Positions 15,116-22,810 are shown, counted from the stretch's first letter. The stretch is DNA of 23,430 nt from an uncultured Collinsella sp. (GCA_902494535.1 CABUTO010000037.1:1-23430), one strand, 5' to 3'. Numbers and translations are program-made. The notes: generated by a model from the sequence alone, not told the origin.

Positions 15116-15118
15116 AAT
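15113..15118 (+). promoter_or_regulatory. TATAAT box of the envelope-stress operon
   Basis: A perfect -10 hexamer lies 50 bp before the chosen GTG start of the AmaP-like gene and overlaps the T-tract of the yebC terminator. No matching -35 is seen 16-18 bp upstream, where the terminator stem lies, so an alternative sigma factor or activator may be involved. Confidence 0.5.
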
Positions 15119-15167
15119 GATGCGAATCGTTTTGCATTCTGTGGACCGAAACCTGAAGGGAGCGCGC

Positions 15168-15713
15168 GTGCGCGTACTCAAACGAGCCCTAGCGATCGTG
15201 TATCTTGCCGCCGCCATCGTGGCGCTGGGCACGCTTGTCTGCCAGTTCTGGGGACCGTATACGTATCGCTTTATGCTGCTGTTGCGTGACACCATGCCTC
15301 GCGTCGTCGTTACGGTGTGTGCCGCCATCGTGGCACTTGGCGTGCTCATCGGTTTTTTCCGCCTGATGTTCGCGCGTCGCGAGCCGTCCTGCGTGCATCC
15401 GGCGGGGGAGCGCAATATCGAGGTCACGCTCGCAGCGCTTTCCTCGTGCGCCCGTGCCGCGGCGGAGTGCGATGATCGTGTGATGGTTGAGCATATCGAG
15501 GCGCGCGTTCAAGGCTCCGACGAGTCCCGCGTTCGTTTTAAGGTCGAGGCCATCGCGCTCGATGATAAGGACGTCGCCTCCCTTGCCACCTCGATGCAGC
15601 AGCGCATCGAGAAGGCCTGCGACACCATGCTCGGCACGCCGGGCACGACCGCGCGCGTCCGTTTTTTGCCGTCCAAGACTACCGTCCAGACCGTGGAGGT
15701 TTCCGGTGAGTGA
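15168..15713 (+). CDS. amaP: AmaP-like alkaline shock membrane anchor protein
   Basis: A 181-residue protein with two N-terminal membrane segments (about 5-25 and 42-65), a short basic stretch (FARRE) and a cytosolic domain rich in alternating beta-type hydrophobics. This layout and its position before DUF2273 and Asp23 genes fit AmaP, which anchors Asp23 at the membrane in Firmicutes. GTG 15168 is chosen because GAAGGGAG lies 5 nt upstream; the longer frame to 15039 would begin inside the yebC terminator region. The stop overlaps the next gene by 8 bp, indicating translational coupling. Sequence identity to AmaP is judged by layout and context. Confidence 0.72.
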   Translation: MRVLKRALAIVYLAAAIVALGTLVCQFWGPYTYRFMLLLRDTMPRVVVTVCAAIVALGVLIGFFRLMFARREPSCVHPAGERNIEVTLAALSSCARAAAECDDRVMVEHIEARVQGSDESRVRFKVEAIALDDKDVASLATSMQQRIEKACDTMLGTPGTTARVRFLPSKTTVQTVEVSGE

Positions 15714-16083
15714 TACCAACCAAGACAAGACCGCCCGCACGCCGCGCCTGACGATCGACCAGAACGCTACGCCAGCAGGCGAGTCCGCCGACACCAAGCC
15801 CGAGGCCGGCGAGCAGCACGACAGCGCCGTCAACGACTTTGACGAGGCCATGGGTCTCATCAAGGGTACGGGCGCTGCCATCTGGAGCTATGCTGTGCGT
15901 CATCCCAACACCACGCTCGGTGCCGTCGCTGGCTTTATCCTCGCCGTGTTGGTGCTCACGTTGGGCCTGTGGGACACGCTCGTCATTGCATTCTTCGTGC
16001 TGATCGGCGCCGTAATTGGTCAGATCCGCGACGGCGAGAACGGGATCGTCAACTTCTTCGGCCGTCTGTTTAGTGGCCGCTAA
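15706..16083 (+). CDS. DUF2273-like small membrane protein
   Basis: A 125-residue protein. The N-terminal ~60 residues are hydrophilic and acidic. A tight hairpin of two membrane segments (about 67-87 and 90-107) follows, with a Gly-rich IGAVIGQIRDGENG turn and a short amphipathic end (VNFFGRLFSGR). DUF2273 proteins are small two-span proteins that accompany Asp23/AmaP and have no known reaction. The start is GTG 15706, with GGAGGT 5 nt upstream, overlapping the end of the AmaP-like gene. The long hydrophilic N-terminus is unusual for the family, whose members are often about 60-80 residues. Confidence 0.7.
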   Translation: MSDTNQDKTARTPRLTIDQNATPAGESADTKPEAGEQHDSAVNDFDEAMGLIKGTGAAIWSYAVRHPNTTLGAVAGFILAVLVLTLGLWDTLVIAFFVLIGAVIGQIRDGENGIVNFFGRLFSGR

Positions 16084-16127
16084 TATGTATTCGACTGTCG
16101 CATCCGCGGCAGGCATAAGGAGGAACC

Positions 16128-16643
16128 ATGGCTTTTAATACGAAGGTCGATGTGGCCGATACCGAGCTCGAGGCAGACGAGACCGTCACCGCCGAGGCCG
16201 AGGACGTAACGCTCGAGGATGAGGCGCTCGTCGAGGCCGAGTCCGATGTGGATGAGGACGACGAGGAGGCGGACGAGTCCGAGGACTCGCTGACCTATTC
16301 CAACGGTGTGATCGAGAAGATCGTTGCCATGGCCACCCGCGAGGTTCCGCACGTTCTGGGCATGAAGGGTAACCTCATGCACTTTGTGCAGGAGCAGTTT
16401 GGTGCCGAGAATCTGACCAAGGGCGTGACGGTCGAGGTCACCGATGACAATCGCGTGGTCGTCAACATCTCCGTCATCATCGAGTACGGCGCCTATGCGC
16501 CCGCGATTTTCGACGACGTTAAGGCGCGCGTGACCGAGCGTCTGGCCGCGATGACTGGCCTTGAGGTGGCGGGCGTCAACCTGCGCATCGAGGACGTCAT
16601 CACCCCCGAGGAGTACGAGCACCGCACCAGCCAGCACGAGTAG
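16128..16643 (+). CDS. Asp23/Gls24 family envelope stress protein
   Basis: A 171-residue cytosolic protein. Residues 1-60 are strongly acidic (runs of Asp and Glu) and probably disordered. The remainder is an Asp23/Gls24 domain: SNGVIEKIVAMATREVPHV, VTVEVTDDNRVVVNISVIIEYGA, and a final VAGVNLRIEDVI stretch. Asp23 proteins sit under the membrane, bound to AmaP, and are linked to cell-envelope homeostasis and alkaline stress. The start at 16128 has AAGGAGG upstream, one of the strongest ribosome sites here. It is last in the operon and is followed by a strong terminator. The acidic N-terminus is an extension beyond the core domain. Confidence 0.88.
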   Translation: MAFNTKVDVADTELEADETVTAEAEDVTLEDEALVEAESDVDEDDEEADESEDSLTYSNGVIEKIVAMATREVPHVLGMKGNLMHFVQEQFGAENLTKGVTVEVTDDNRVVVNISVIIEYGAYAPAIFDDVKARVTERLAAMTGLEVAGVNLRIEDVITPEEYEHRTSQHE

Positions 16644-16695
16644 CCTACCAAAAAGAGATGTTTATTTTGGCAGATTTTATCTGCGAAAACGTCAA

Positions 16696-16737
16696 ACGGC
16701 CGGTCGCACGGATGTATGTGCGGCCGGCCGTTATTTG
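16696..16737 (+). terminator. Rho-independent terminator of the envelope-stress operon
   Basis: The arm 16696-16709 pairs with 16718-16731 (one G-T wobble) over an 8-nt loop, and TATTTGT follows. It closes the AmaP-DUF2273-Asp23 transcript. Confidence 0.82.
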
Positions 16738-16767
16738 TATGCCCCCGATGTAGGCATACCGCTCGTC

Positions 16768-16844
16768 TAACTAGGGGTTGCAATCGTCGCGTTCCGCGTT
16801 ACCCTAATGGGCGCATTGTTTCCAAATTGTTAACGAGGGGTTGC
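16768..16844 (+). repeat. Direct repeat TAAC(T/G)AGGGGTTGC before the YitT gene
   Basis: A 14-bp unit at 16768-16781 recurs at 16831-16844 with one mismatch. The second copy contains the AGGGG ribosome site of the YitT-family gene, 4 bp before its start. It may be a small duplication or a regulator site. Confidence 0.4.
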
Positions 16845-16848
16845 CGTA

Positions 16849-17871
16849 ATGGCTGACGAGCACGAAACAGAAAGCCAGGCATGGGCGATTGAGGCTGCCG
16901 CGGCAGAGGCGGCATCGCGAGCTGCCGAGGAGGTGCATCGTCCTCCCGTGGTGCCGATGGAGCGCGTGGTTGATCGCACCGATATCGAGCGCGGCGAGCG
17001 TGTCGGTCAAAAGCGCAGCCAGGAGCCGGGCTTCCCGCGCTTTTTTGCCGAGCTCAATCTGGGCCTGATTCTTACGGCCTTCGCCATCGTTGCGTTTAAA
17101 ACCCCTAATCACTTTGCTTTTGGCGGCACCTCGGGCGTGTCGGTCATTCTGTCCACGCTGTTCCCGACCCTGCCCGTCGGCGTCTTTATGTGGATTATCA
17201 ACGCGGTTCTCGTCGCTTTGGGCTTTATCTTTTTGGAACGCAAGGCGATTCTTTGGAGTGTCTTCGCCTCGTTTGCGCTGTCCGCCTATGTTTCGCTGTT
17301 TGAGCTCTTTATTCCGACCGATGTCTCGATGACGGGCGATATGTGGCTCGACCTGTGCTTTGCCGTCATCTTGCCGGCGCTCGGCAGCGCTATTGTCTTT
17401 GACATCGGCGCCTCGACGGGTGGCACGGACATTCTTGCCATGATCCTCAAGCGCCGCACCACGCTCGAGATTGGCCGCGCCCTGCTGCTGGTCGATATCG
17501 GTATCGTGACCATCGCGGCCTTTTTGTATGGCCCGCGTGTCGGTCTGTATTGCGTGCTCGGCCTGTTTGCCAAGACGCTTGTGGTCGACAAGGCCATCGA
17601 GAGCATCCATCTTCGTAAGGTCTGCACGGTCATTTGCTCCGAACCCCTTAAGGTCGAGGAGTTTATCGTCAAGCATCTCAACCGCACGGCGACCATCAGC
17701 CGCGGCTACGGTGCCTTCTCGGGCAAGTGCGTGACGGTGATCATGAGCGTGCTGAGCCGTCGCGAGGCCGTGCAGCTGCGCCGTTATGCGCGCGAGGTCG
17801 ATCCGGGTGCCTTTATCACGATCGTCGACAGCTCCGAGATTGTCGGCAAGGGCTTCCGCGGAACGAACTAG
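16849..17871 (+). CDS. YitT family membrane protein with C-terminal DUF2179 domain
   Basis: A 340-residue protein. Residues 1-62 are hydrophilic and Ala/Glu-rich, with no counterpart in most family members. About five or six membrane segments follow (70-255), with the YitT-type motifs FGGTSGVSVIL, FDIGASTGGTDILAMIL and GLFAKTLVVDKAIE. The C-terminal cytosolic domain (about 265-338) matches DUF2179, including TVICSEPLKVEEFI, the RGYGAFSG segment and a final FITIVDSSEIVGKGF. Function is unknown; members are proposed transporters. The start at 16849 has GAGGGG upstream. It lies just behind the envelope-stress operon but after a terminator, so it is probably transcribed on its own. Confidence 0.88.
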   Translation: MADEHETESQAWAIEAAAAEAASRAAEEVHRPPVVPMERVVDRTDIERGERVGQKRSQEPGFPRFFAELNLGLILTAFAIVAFKTPNHFAFGGTSGVSVILSTLFPTLPVGVFMWIINAVLVALGFIFLERKAILWSVFASFALSAYVSLFELFIPTDVSMTGDMWLDLCFAVILPALGSAIVFDIGASTGGTDILAMILKRRTTLEIGRALLLVDIGIVTIAAFLYGPRVGLYCVLGLFAKTLVVDKAIESIHLRKVCTVICSEPLKVEEFIVKHLNRTATISRGYGAFSGKCVTVIMSVLSRREAVQLRRYAREVDPGAFITIVDSSEIVGKGFRGTN

Positions 17872-18020
17872 CACAGACGTATTCAACGAACCGCCTGCTG
17901 GCGCCGTGTATCTTGCAAATCGGTCATCTTTGAGTATTTGACCCCACATTGGGCAATAATGATGCTAAAGACATCGTTTGCGATCCAAGTGATTTGTTCA
18001 AGATACGAAGGGATGATTCT

Positions 18021-19328
18021 ATGTTCTGCTCGCAGTGTGGCGCCCCCATGGGCGATAACGACAAGTTCTGCGGCGTGTGTGGTGCTCCTAATGCCGGTGC
18101 CGCTGGCCCCGCTCCCCAGGGACAGCCTCAGCCCCAGCAGTTTGTTCCGCAACCGCCCGTGGCGAATGCGCCAAAGGGCTGTGTGGCTCAGGCGTTCCAA
18201 GATATGACTAAGACTCCGGGCGTGCTTCAGCGTGTATGCCAAATCGCGTTTTTGCCGGCGCTGATTTGCGTTGTGTCGGTGCTCGTGTTGTTTATTCCCG
18301 TTATTGGCGGCATTGCGGCTGCCATCGGCTTTTTGGCAGCTTGCATTGCGAGCGTGTGCGGTTCCGGCTTTGGTATCGAGTGGGGTCGCGATCTGTCGCT
18401 CAAGGTTGATGACGGCATGGATCGTCCACTCATGCGTTCCACGTCGTTTGGCCTCGGAGTCTTTTCGAGCGTTATCTCGGTCGTGCTCGAGGTTATCGCT
18501 GCCATTCCCGTTATCGGTGTAGTGCTTTCGCTGGTGGAGGGCGTGGTAATTGGCGCCGCGGGCTCGTATTCTTATTACGGCTCTTATGCGCTCGAGGCTG
18601 CGCTGTTCGGTTCGCTCGGCCTGCTTGTCCTTGCGCTAATTGCCTCGGCGATTCTGGGTGTCTTCTTTAAGATGTTCGCCGACATTGCTGTGATGCACTT
18701 TGCGGTGACCGGGCGCGTCGAGAGCGCGTTTTCGCTCGATAAGGTCTGGGCGGCGTTTAAGCACAACAAGACCAAGCTGTTCTGTGCTTCGTTCCTTCCC
18801 GAGTTTTTGACCGGCTTGGTCGCCAACGTTGTCACATGGATCTTGACGGTCGTCTTTGGCGCCATTGCCTCTGTCGGTATGTATAGCTACTACTATCGTC
18901 CTACGGGTATTGAGGCAATCGTTACCGGCGGTGGCGTCACGCTCGCGCTGTTCTTGGTGCTGGTCGCTTTCGTCACCGTATTTCTTACGGTCTTTGGCAA
19001 GATGCTCAAGCACCGTGCCGTTGGCTATTGGGCCGCACGCTATGCAAGCGAGTGGGCCGATGAGGATAAGGACGACGTCCTGACTTTTGTGTTGCCCTTC
19101 GAGAAGAAGTCCGCTCCTTCGGGTTACGGTGCTCCGGATGCTTCGCCGGCACCTGCACCCGCTCCCGCGACCGAGCCTGAGCCGGCGTCCGAGTCTGAGA
19201 CGGCATCTGAGCCCGAGCCTGCGCCTGAGCCTGCGCCTGAGCCTGAGCCGGCACCTGCACCTGAGCCGGCGCCTGCACCTGAGTCGGCGTCCGAGCCAAG
19301 CTCCGACGAGGAACCTCAGGACGAGTAG
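18021..19328 (+). CDS. Zinc-ribbon membrane protein (DUF4013-like) with Pro/Glu repeat tail
   Basis: A 435-residue protein. The first 20 residues form a zinc ribbon with Cys3, Cys6, Cys17 and Cys20 (MFCSQCGAP and FCGVCGAP). A Pro/Gln/Ala linker runs to about residue 50. A membrane domain with six to seven hydrophobic segments follows (about 75-345). It contains FAVTGRVESAFSLDKVWAAFK, which I associate with DUF4013, though this is uncertain. Residues 370-435 are almost only Pro, Ala, Glu and Ser in short repeats. The start at 18021 has AAGGGATG upstream; the longer frame from 17949 lacks a ribosome site. Similar zinc-ribbon-plus-membrane proteins are common in Gram-positive gut bacteria and have no assigned role. 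It is convergent with the M20 gene. Confidence 0.7.
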   Translation: MFCSQCGAPMGDNDKFCGVCGAPNAGAAGPAPQGQPQPQQFVPQPPVANAPKGCVAQAFQDMTKTPGVLQRVCQIAFLPALICVVSVLVLFIPVIGGIAAAIGFLAACIASVCGSGFGIEWGRDLSLKVDDGMDRPLMRSTSFGLGVFSSVISVVLEVIAAIPVIGVVLSLVEGVVIGAAGSYSYYGSYALEAALFGSLGLLVLALIASAILGVFFKMFADIAVMHFAVTGRVESAFSLDKVWAAFKHNKTKLFCASFLPEFLTGLVANVVTWILTVVFGAIASVGMYSYYYRPTGIEAIVTGGGVTLALFLVLVAFVTVFLTVFGKMLKHRAVGYWAARYASEWADEDKDDVLTFVLPFEKKSAPSGYGAPDASPAPAPAPATEPEPASESETASEPEPAPEPAPEPEPAPAPEPAPAPESASEPSSDEEPQDE

Positions 19329-19344
19329 CCATGCCGTCTGCCAT

Positions 19345-19372
19345 TTGGGGACGGGGTAGAAATGGTAGAAAT
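19345..19372. repeat. Tandem GGTAGAAAT after a GGGGACGGG motif
   Basis: GGTAGAAAT occurs twice in tandem (19355-19363 and 19364-19372), directly after GGGGACGG. The GGGGACGGG core resembles the loops of the hairpins at 11711-11747 and 14033-14065, and all three lie just after a gene end. It may be a part of the same dispersed repeat family. Confidence 0.4.
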
Positions 19373-19387
19373 AGCGCTTGATAAATG

Positions 19388-19425
19388 AGCGGGGGCGGAC
19401 GTGTCGAAACGTCCGCCCCCGCTTT
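19388..19425. terminator. Shared hairpin between convergent genes
   Basis: A perfect 15-bp stem (19388-19402 with 19409-19423) closes a 6-nt loop. It lies between the zinc-ribbon gene and the convergent M20 gene and can serve both. T-tracts are short on both sides (TTTG on plus; CATTTATC on minus), so efficiency is uncertain. Confidence 0.65.
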
Positions 19426-19468
19426 GACATCGCGATGTGGCTATGACTGCGAGATGCCAGCGAATCGA

Positions 19469-20932
19469 TTACTCGTCGTGCTTCTCCTCACGGCGTGCGG
19501 CAGCGCGTGCGTCGTGGATGCCCTTGATCGCGGCATGGCGAGCCGTTCGGGCATCATGGATGGCGTCGCGAGCCTCGGCGGTCGTCGCCTTGGCAGAGCG
19601 CAACTTGGCGGCCAGATCGGGGTTGGTTTCGGCGACCGCGGTAATCGCGGGGCCGTCGAGCTCCTCTTGCGTGGGCTCGGCCAAAAAGTCGATAGCATAC
19701 TGGGCGGCCACCATGGAGCCCTTTGCCAGCACGGTCTCGTCGATCTTGTAGAAGCAGGAATGTTGGGCGTACGTGGCGCCAATCTTGGGGTTGCGCGTAC
19801 CTACAAAGGCGAGCACGCCCGGTACGCGACGCAGGTACTCCGAAAAATCCTCGCCCGAAAGCGTGCCGCGATAATGGCCTTGGCCGGTGGGGCCCAGGCA
19901 CTTGATTACGGCCTGACGGCAGCGCTCGCTCGAGGCGGCGTCGTTTTCGACCTTGTAGTTGGCGATGGTGTAGTCGGTGAGCTCTGCCTCGGCGCCCAAG
20001 GCGGCCGCGGTATGCTCCACGATGCGGCGCATAAGCTCCGGCATTTCCTCGTGGGTCGAATCTCCGTAGGTGCGCACCGTGCCGGCGAGGTAGGCCGTGC
20101 CGGCGATAACGTTGCGCGCGGTGCCGCCGTGCAGCTCGCCGACGGTGATGACGGCCGGCTCGTAGGGGCTGATTTCGCGCGAGACGATGGTCTGCAGGGC
20201 GTTAACGATCTCGGCGGCAACCATGACGGCGTCGTGGCCGCGTTGGGGCATGGCGCCATGGCACGAGGTGCCGCGGACATCAATGCGGAACCAGTCGGTA
20301 TTGGCCATGCGCGGACCGGGCTCGCAGCTTACGGTGCCGGCGTCAACCTCACTCCAGATGTGCGCGGCGTAGGCGCCATCGACGCCGTCGAGCACGCCCG
20401 TGCCGATCATGAGTTTCGCGCCCTGGCCGTTTTCCTCACTGGGCTGGAAGACGATGCGGACCTCGCCGTGGATGTCGTCGGTCATATGGCGCAGAATCTG
20501 CAACGTGCCGAGCATCATGGCGATGTGGCAGTCATGGCCGCAGGCGTGCATGCAGCCCTCGTTGACGCTGGCGAACTCCTCGCCGGTCTGTTCGGTGACG
20601 GGCAGAGCGTCGATATCCGCACGCAGCAGGATACGGCGGCGCGGCGTGCCGTCCTCGCGATAGGCATCCGGCGCGGTACCGCGAAGCGTTGCCACCAAGC
20701 CGGTCTTGAGCGGACGCTCGTAGGGGATATTCATGGCGTCGAGCTGGTTGGCGATGTCAGAAGTCGTGCGCTCCTCGGCGAGGCTCAGCTCCGGGTGCTT
20801 ATGGAAGTGGCGGCGCTGCTTGATGATATAGGGTTCAAACTCGGTAGCGATATCTTGGATGGCTGCGGTGACGTCGTCAGCCGCGCGAGCCTCGGTCGCC
20901 GCCATAATCTGCTGTGCCTTGGTCTTCGTCAT
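19469..20932 (-). CDS. M20 family amidohydrolase with long C-terminal tail
   Basis: A 487-residue metal-dependent hydrolase of the M20D (amidohydrolase/aminoacylase) type, which removes N-acyl or amide groups from amino acids or small peptides. The metal ligands fit the family: Cys131 and His133 in HACGHDCH, Glu167 in QPSEENGQGA, His191 in AAHIWSE and His391 in YAQHSCFYKIDE. The N-terminal RRHFHKHPELSLAEERT is a strong family marker. The catalytic and dimerisation domains end near residue 420, the usual length. The remaining ~65 residues are an Ala/Arg/Glu-rich tail with a repeated IHDAR (458-462 and 472-476). The start at 20932 has AAGGAG about 10 nt upstream; a longer frame running antisense into the next gene is not coding. 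It is divergent from the family 3 amidohydrolase. Confidence 0.88.
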   Translation of the reverse strand: MTKTKAQQIMAATEARAADDVTAAIQDIATEFEPYIIKQRRHFHKHPELSLAEERTTSDIANQLDAMNIPYERPLKTGLVATLRGTAPDAYREDGTPRRRILLRADIDALPVTEQTGEEFASVNEGCMHACGHDCHIAMMLGTLQILRHMTDDIHGEVRIVFQPSEENGQGAKLMIGTGVLDGVDGAYAAHIWSEVDAGTVSCEPGPRMANTDWFRIDVRGTSCHGAMPQRGHDAVMVAAEIVNALQTIVSREISPYEPAVITVGELHGGTARNVIAGTAYLAGTVRTYGDSTHEEMPELMRRIVEHTAAALGAEAELTDYTIANYKVENDAASSERCRQAVIKCLGPTGQGHYRGTLSGEDFSEYLRRVPGVLAFVGTRNPKIGATYAQHSCFYKIDETVLAKGSMVAAQYAIDFLAEPTQEELDGPAITAVAETNPDLAAKLRSAKATTAEARDAIHDARTARHAAIKGIHDARAAARREEKHDE

Positions 20933-20983
20933 GGTCGATTTGCTCCTTGCTGGGTTGATCGCAAAATCGTACAGGCTCTCTTC

Positions 20984-21012
20984 AGTATGCCACCTGCCGC
21001 TAGGGCTGGTAA
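20984..21012 (-). promoter_or_regulatory. Candidate promoter of the M20 gene
   Basis: On the minus strand TTACCA (-35, complement of 21007-21012) and CATACT (-10, complement of 20984-20989) are separated by 17 bp, about 52 bp before the start codon. Each hexamer matches the housekeeping consensus at four or five positions. Confidence 0.45.
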
Positions 21013-21056
21013 AGTTGCCGTTTGCCGCTTGGGGTTTTGTTACAAGGGCGGGGGAG

Positions 21057-21062
21057 TACACT
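21057..21062 (+). promoter_or_regulatory. Candidate -10 box of the family 3 amidohydrolase
   Basis: TACACT lies 38 bp before ATG 21101, with TTTTGT 16 bp further upstream as a poor -35. Its position rules out starts much further upstream than about 21070. Confidence 0.35.
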
Positions 21063-21100
21063 CGGGGGTGTTGAATTTCCTGCCAGAGATGGGGATGCCC

Positions 21101-22738
21101 ATGCAACATATCGATCGGATTATCCGCTCCAAGAACGTCTTTACCGCGCAAGACGGCATCGATACCGCCCGCGAGCTGGCGATTGCCATCGCAGGCGACC
21201 GTATCGTCGCAGTCGGTGCGCCGGATGACGTGATTGCCGCCGCGCCTGCCGCCACGCCGGTTATCGACTACGGCGAGCAGTTTGTCTGCCCCGGTTTCCA
21301 TGACGCTCATCTGCACTTCTTCCATACCTCGGTCGGTTCCTCGCCGTACATGCTCATGGATATGGGCACGTCCGAGGCGGCGCTGGTGCAACATGCGCTC
21401 GAGTTTTCCCAGGATCTGCCTAGTGACGCTTGGGTTGTGACGCAGGGCTGGCGCGATTACCGTTGGGATCCGCCCGAGCATCCTACCAAGGCGTCGCTCG
21501 ATGTGGCATTCCCCGATCGTCCCTGCGTTATGTATTCGGGCGACGGGCACACGCTGTGGCTCAACAGCCGCGCACTCGATGCACTCGGCGTCACGCGCGA
21601 CAGCGAGCCACCAGCGGGCGGTAGCTACGACAAGGACGCAAACGGCGAGCTCACGGGTATTGCTCACGAGGCGGCTGCCATGCAGCTGCTACCGCGCTGC
21701 CTTGAGTGGCTGGGCGAGGATCGCATCGCAAGCGCTTACGCCGATCAAATGAGGCGGATGGCCGAGCAGGGCATCACCTCGATATGCGATATGTCGCTCA
21801 TGCCCATGCCGGGCTGCGATTTTATCCGAGACGACGTCTACGACAAACTGCAGGCAGCCGGCAAGTTGGGCATCCGAGCCCATTTGTTTCCCACGCTGCT
21901 GGATGACCAATCGCGCTTGGAAGAGCTGCAGGTACGTTACGCGAACAACGCGCTGCTTTCGGCGCCAGGCTTTAAGCAGTTCTTCGACGGCGTGTCGAGC
22001 GAACACACGGCCTATCTCACCGAGCCCTATACCAACCCGCGCTTCCCGGGCGATCAAGGTCGCCTGACGGTTCCTGCCGAGCGCATGCGCAAGCTGGTTC
22101 TGGCGGCCGCGGAGCGCGGCCATACCGTGCGCATCCACGTCATCGGCGACGGTGCGATTCATGCCGCGCTGGATATCTTCGAGGAGGCCGCCGACCTGTA
22201 CGGCCTGCCCCAGCACGGCCATAACACGCTCGAGCACCTGGAGAACCTCTTGCCCGAGGACATCGATCGTCTACGCAAGCTTAACGTCGTTGCCTCGAGC
22301 CAGCCCTGTCACATTACACTCGACCCGGGCGGCCCCGAGCGCAATCTGGGCCTGGAACGCAGCCGCATCATGTGGCCGTTTGCGACCTATAAGCAGCGCG
22401 GCATCCGCCAAGCCTTCGGCACCGATAGCCCCATCACAGCTGTTACAAGCATGAACGTGCTCTACACGGCTATCACGCGCCAGGATCCCAAAAGCCACTG
22501 GCCCGAGGGCGGCTGGTTACCGAGCGAGCGCATCGATGCAGCAACAGCCCTGCGCAACTACACCCTGGGCAGCGCCTATGCAGCGGGCGACGAGCAAAAC
22601 CTCGGCAGCTTGGAGCCCGGCAAGTATGCCGACCTGGTAGTCCTGGACCAAAACCCGCTCACCATCGACCCCCAAGAACTCCAAGCCACCAAAGTCCAAG
22701 CCACCTACCTGGCAGGTAACTTGATTTACGAGCGCTAA
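21101..22738 (+). CDS. Amidohydrolase family 3 protein (YtcJ-like)
   Basis: A 545-residue TIM-barrel metal hydrolase of the amidohydrolase 3 family, which includes YtcJ-like and N-acyl-amino-acid or formamide hydrolases. The N-terminal beta-domain (DRIVAVGAPDDV) leads into the first metal motif GFHDAHLHF, with His70 and His72. Further family markers are SGDGHTLWLNSRALDALGV, RIHVIGDGAIHAALD, the LEHLENL segment, AFGTDSPI with the barrel Asp, and the C-terminal LEPGKYADLVVLDQNPL. Starts at 21089, 21095 and 21101 are in the same frame; 21101 is preferred because a GATGGGG purine stretch precedes it, but it is not certain. A much longer upstream open frame is antisense to the M20 gene. The natural substrate is unknown. 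Pairing with a divergent M20 hydrolase suggests use of acylated amino acids or peptides, which is inference. Confidence 0.87.
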   Translation: MQHIDRIIRSKNVFTAQDGIDTARELAIAIAGDRIVAVGAPDDVIAAAPAATPVIDYGEQFVCPGFHDAHLHFFHTSVGSSPYMLMDMGTSEAALVQHALEFSQDLPSDAWVVTQGWRDYRWDPPEHPTKASLDVAFPDRPCVMYSGDGHTLWLNSRALDALGVTRDSEPPAGGSYDKDANGELTGIAHEAAAMQLLPRCLEWLGEDRIASAYADQMRRMAEQGITSICDMSLMPMPGCDFIRDDVYDKLQAAGKLGIRAHLFPTLLDDQSRLEELQVRYANNALLSAPGFKQFFDGVSSEHTAYLTEPYTNPRFPGDQGRLTVPAERMRKLVLAAAERGHTVRIHVIGDGAIHAALDIFEEAADLYGLPQHGHNTLEHLENLLPEDIDRLRKLNVVASSQPCHITLDPGGPERNLGLERSRIMWPFATYKQRGIRQAFGTDSPITAVTSMNVLYTAITRQDPKSHWPEGGWLPSERIDAATALRNYTLGSAYAAGDEQNLGSLEPGKYADLVVLDQNPLTIDPQELQATKVQATYLAGNLIYER

Positions 22739-22760
22739 GTATTCATGCCGTACCGTTAAG

Positions 22761-22810
22761 CGCGGCTCGGGCAGCCAATTTTGGGATAACGCTCGAGCCG
22801 CGTTTGTTTG
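22761..22810 (+). terminator. Terminator of the family 3 amidohydrolase gene
   Basis: CGCGGCTCG (22761-22769) pairs perfectly with CGAGCCGCG (22794-22802) over a 24-nt loop, and TTTGTTTG follows. The loop is long, but position and T-rich tail support termination. Confidence 0.65.

Noticed and set aside
15039..15167. Longer AmaP-like protein starting at 15039 or at the ATG pair at 15117
   Set aside because: These starts lie within the yebC terminator or the TATAAT box; GTG 15168 has a strong ribosome site and gives a normal N-terminal membrane segment.
16670..16684. Small inverted repeat GCAGAT-TTT-ATCTGC after the Asp23 gene
   Set aside because: The stem is only 6 bp and lies ahead of a much stronger terminator; too little to call an operator.
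20933..21667. N-terminal extension of the M20 hydrolase on the minus strand
   Set aside because: It is antisense to the family 3 amidohydrolase; the conserved M20 start and a ribosome site lie at 20932.
19385..22738. An 1117-codon open frame apparently fusing an unknown protein to the family 3 amidohydrolase
   Set aside because: Its first ~500 codons are antisense to the M20 gene; the real gene begins near 21101, where the conserved protein starts and a promoter lies just upstream.
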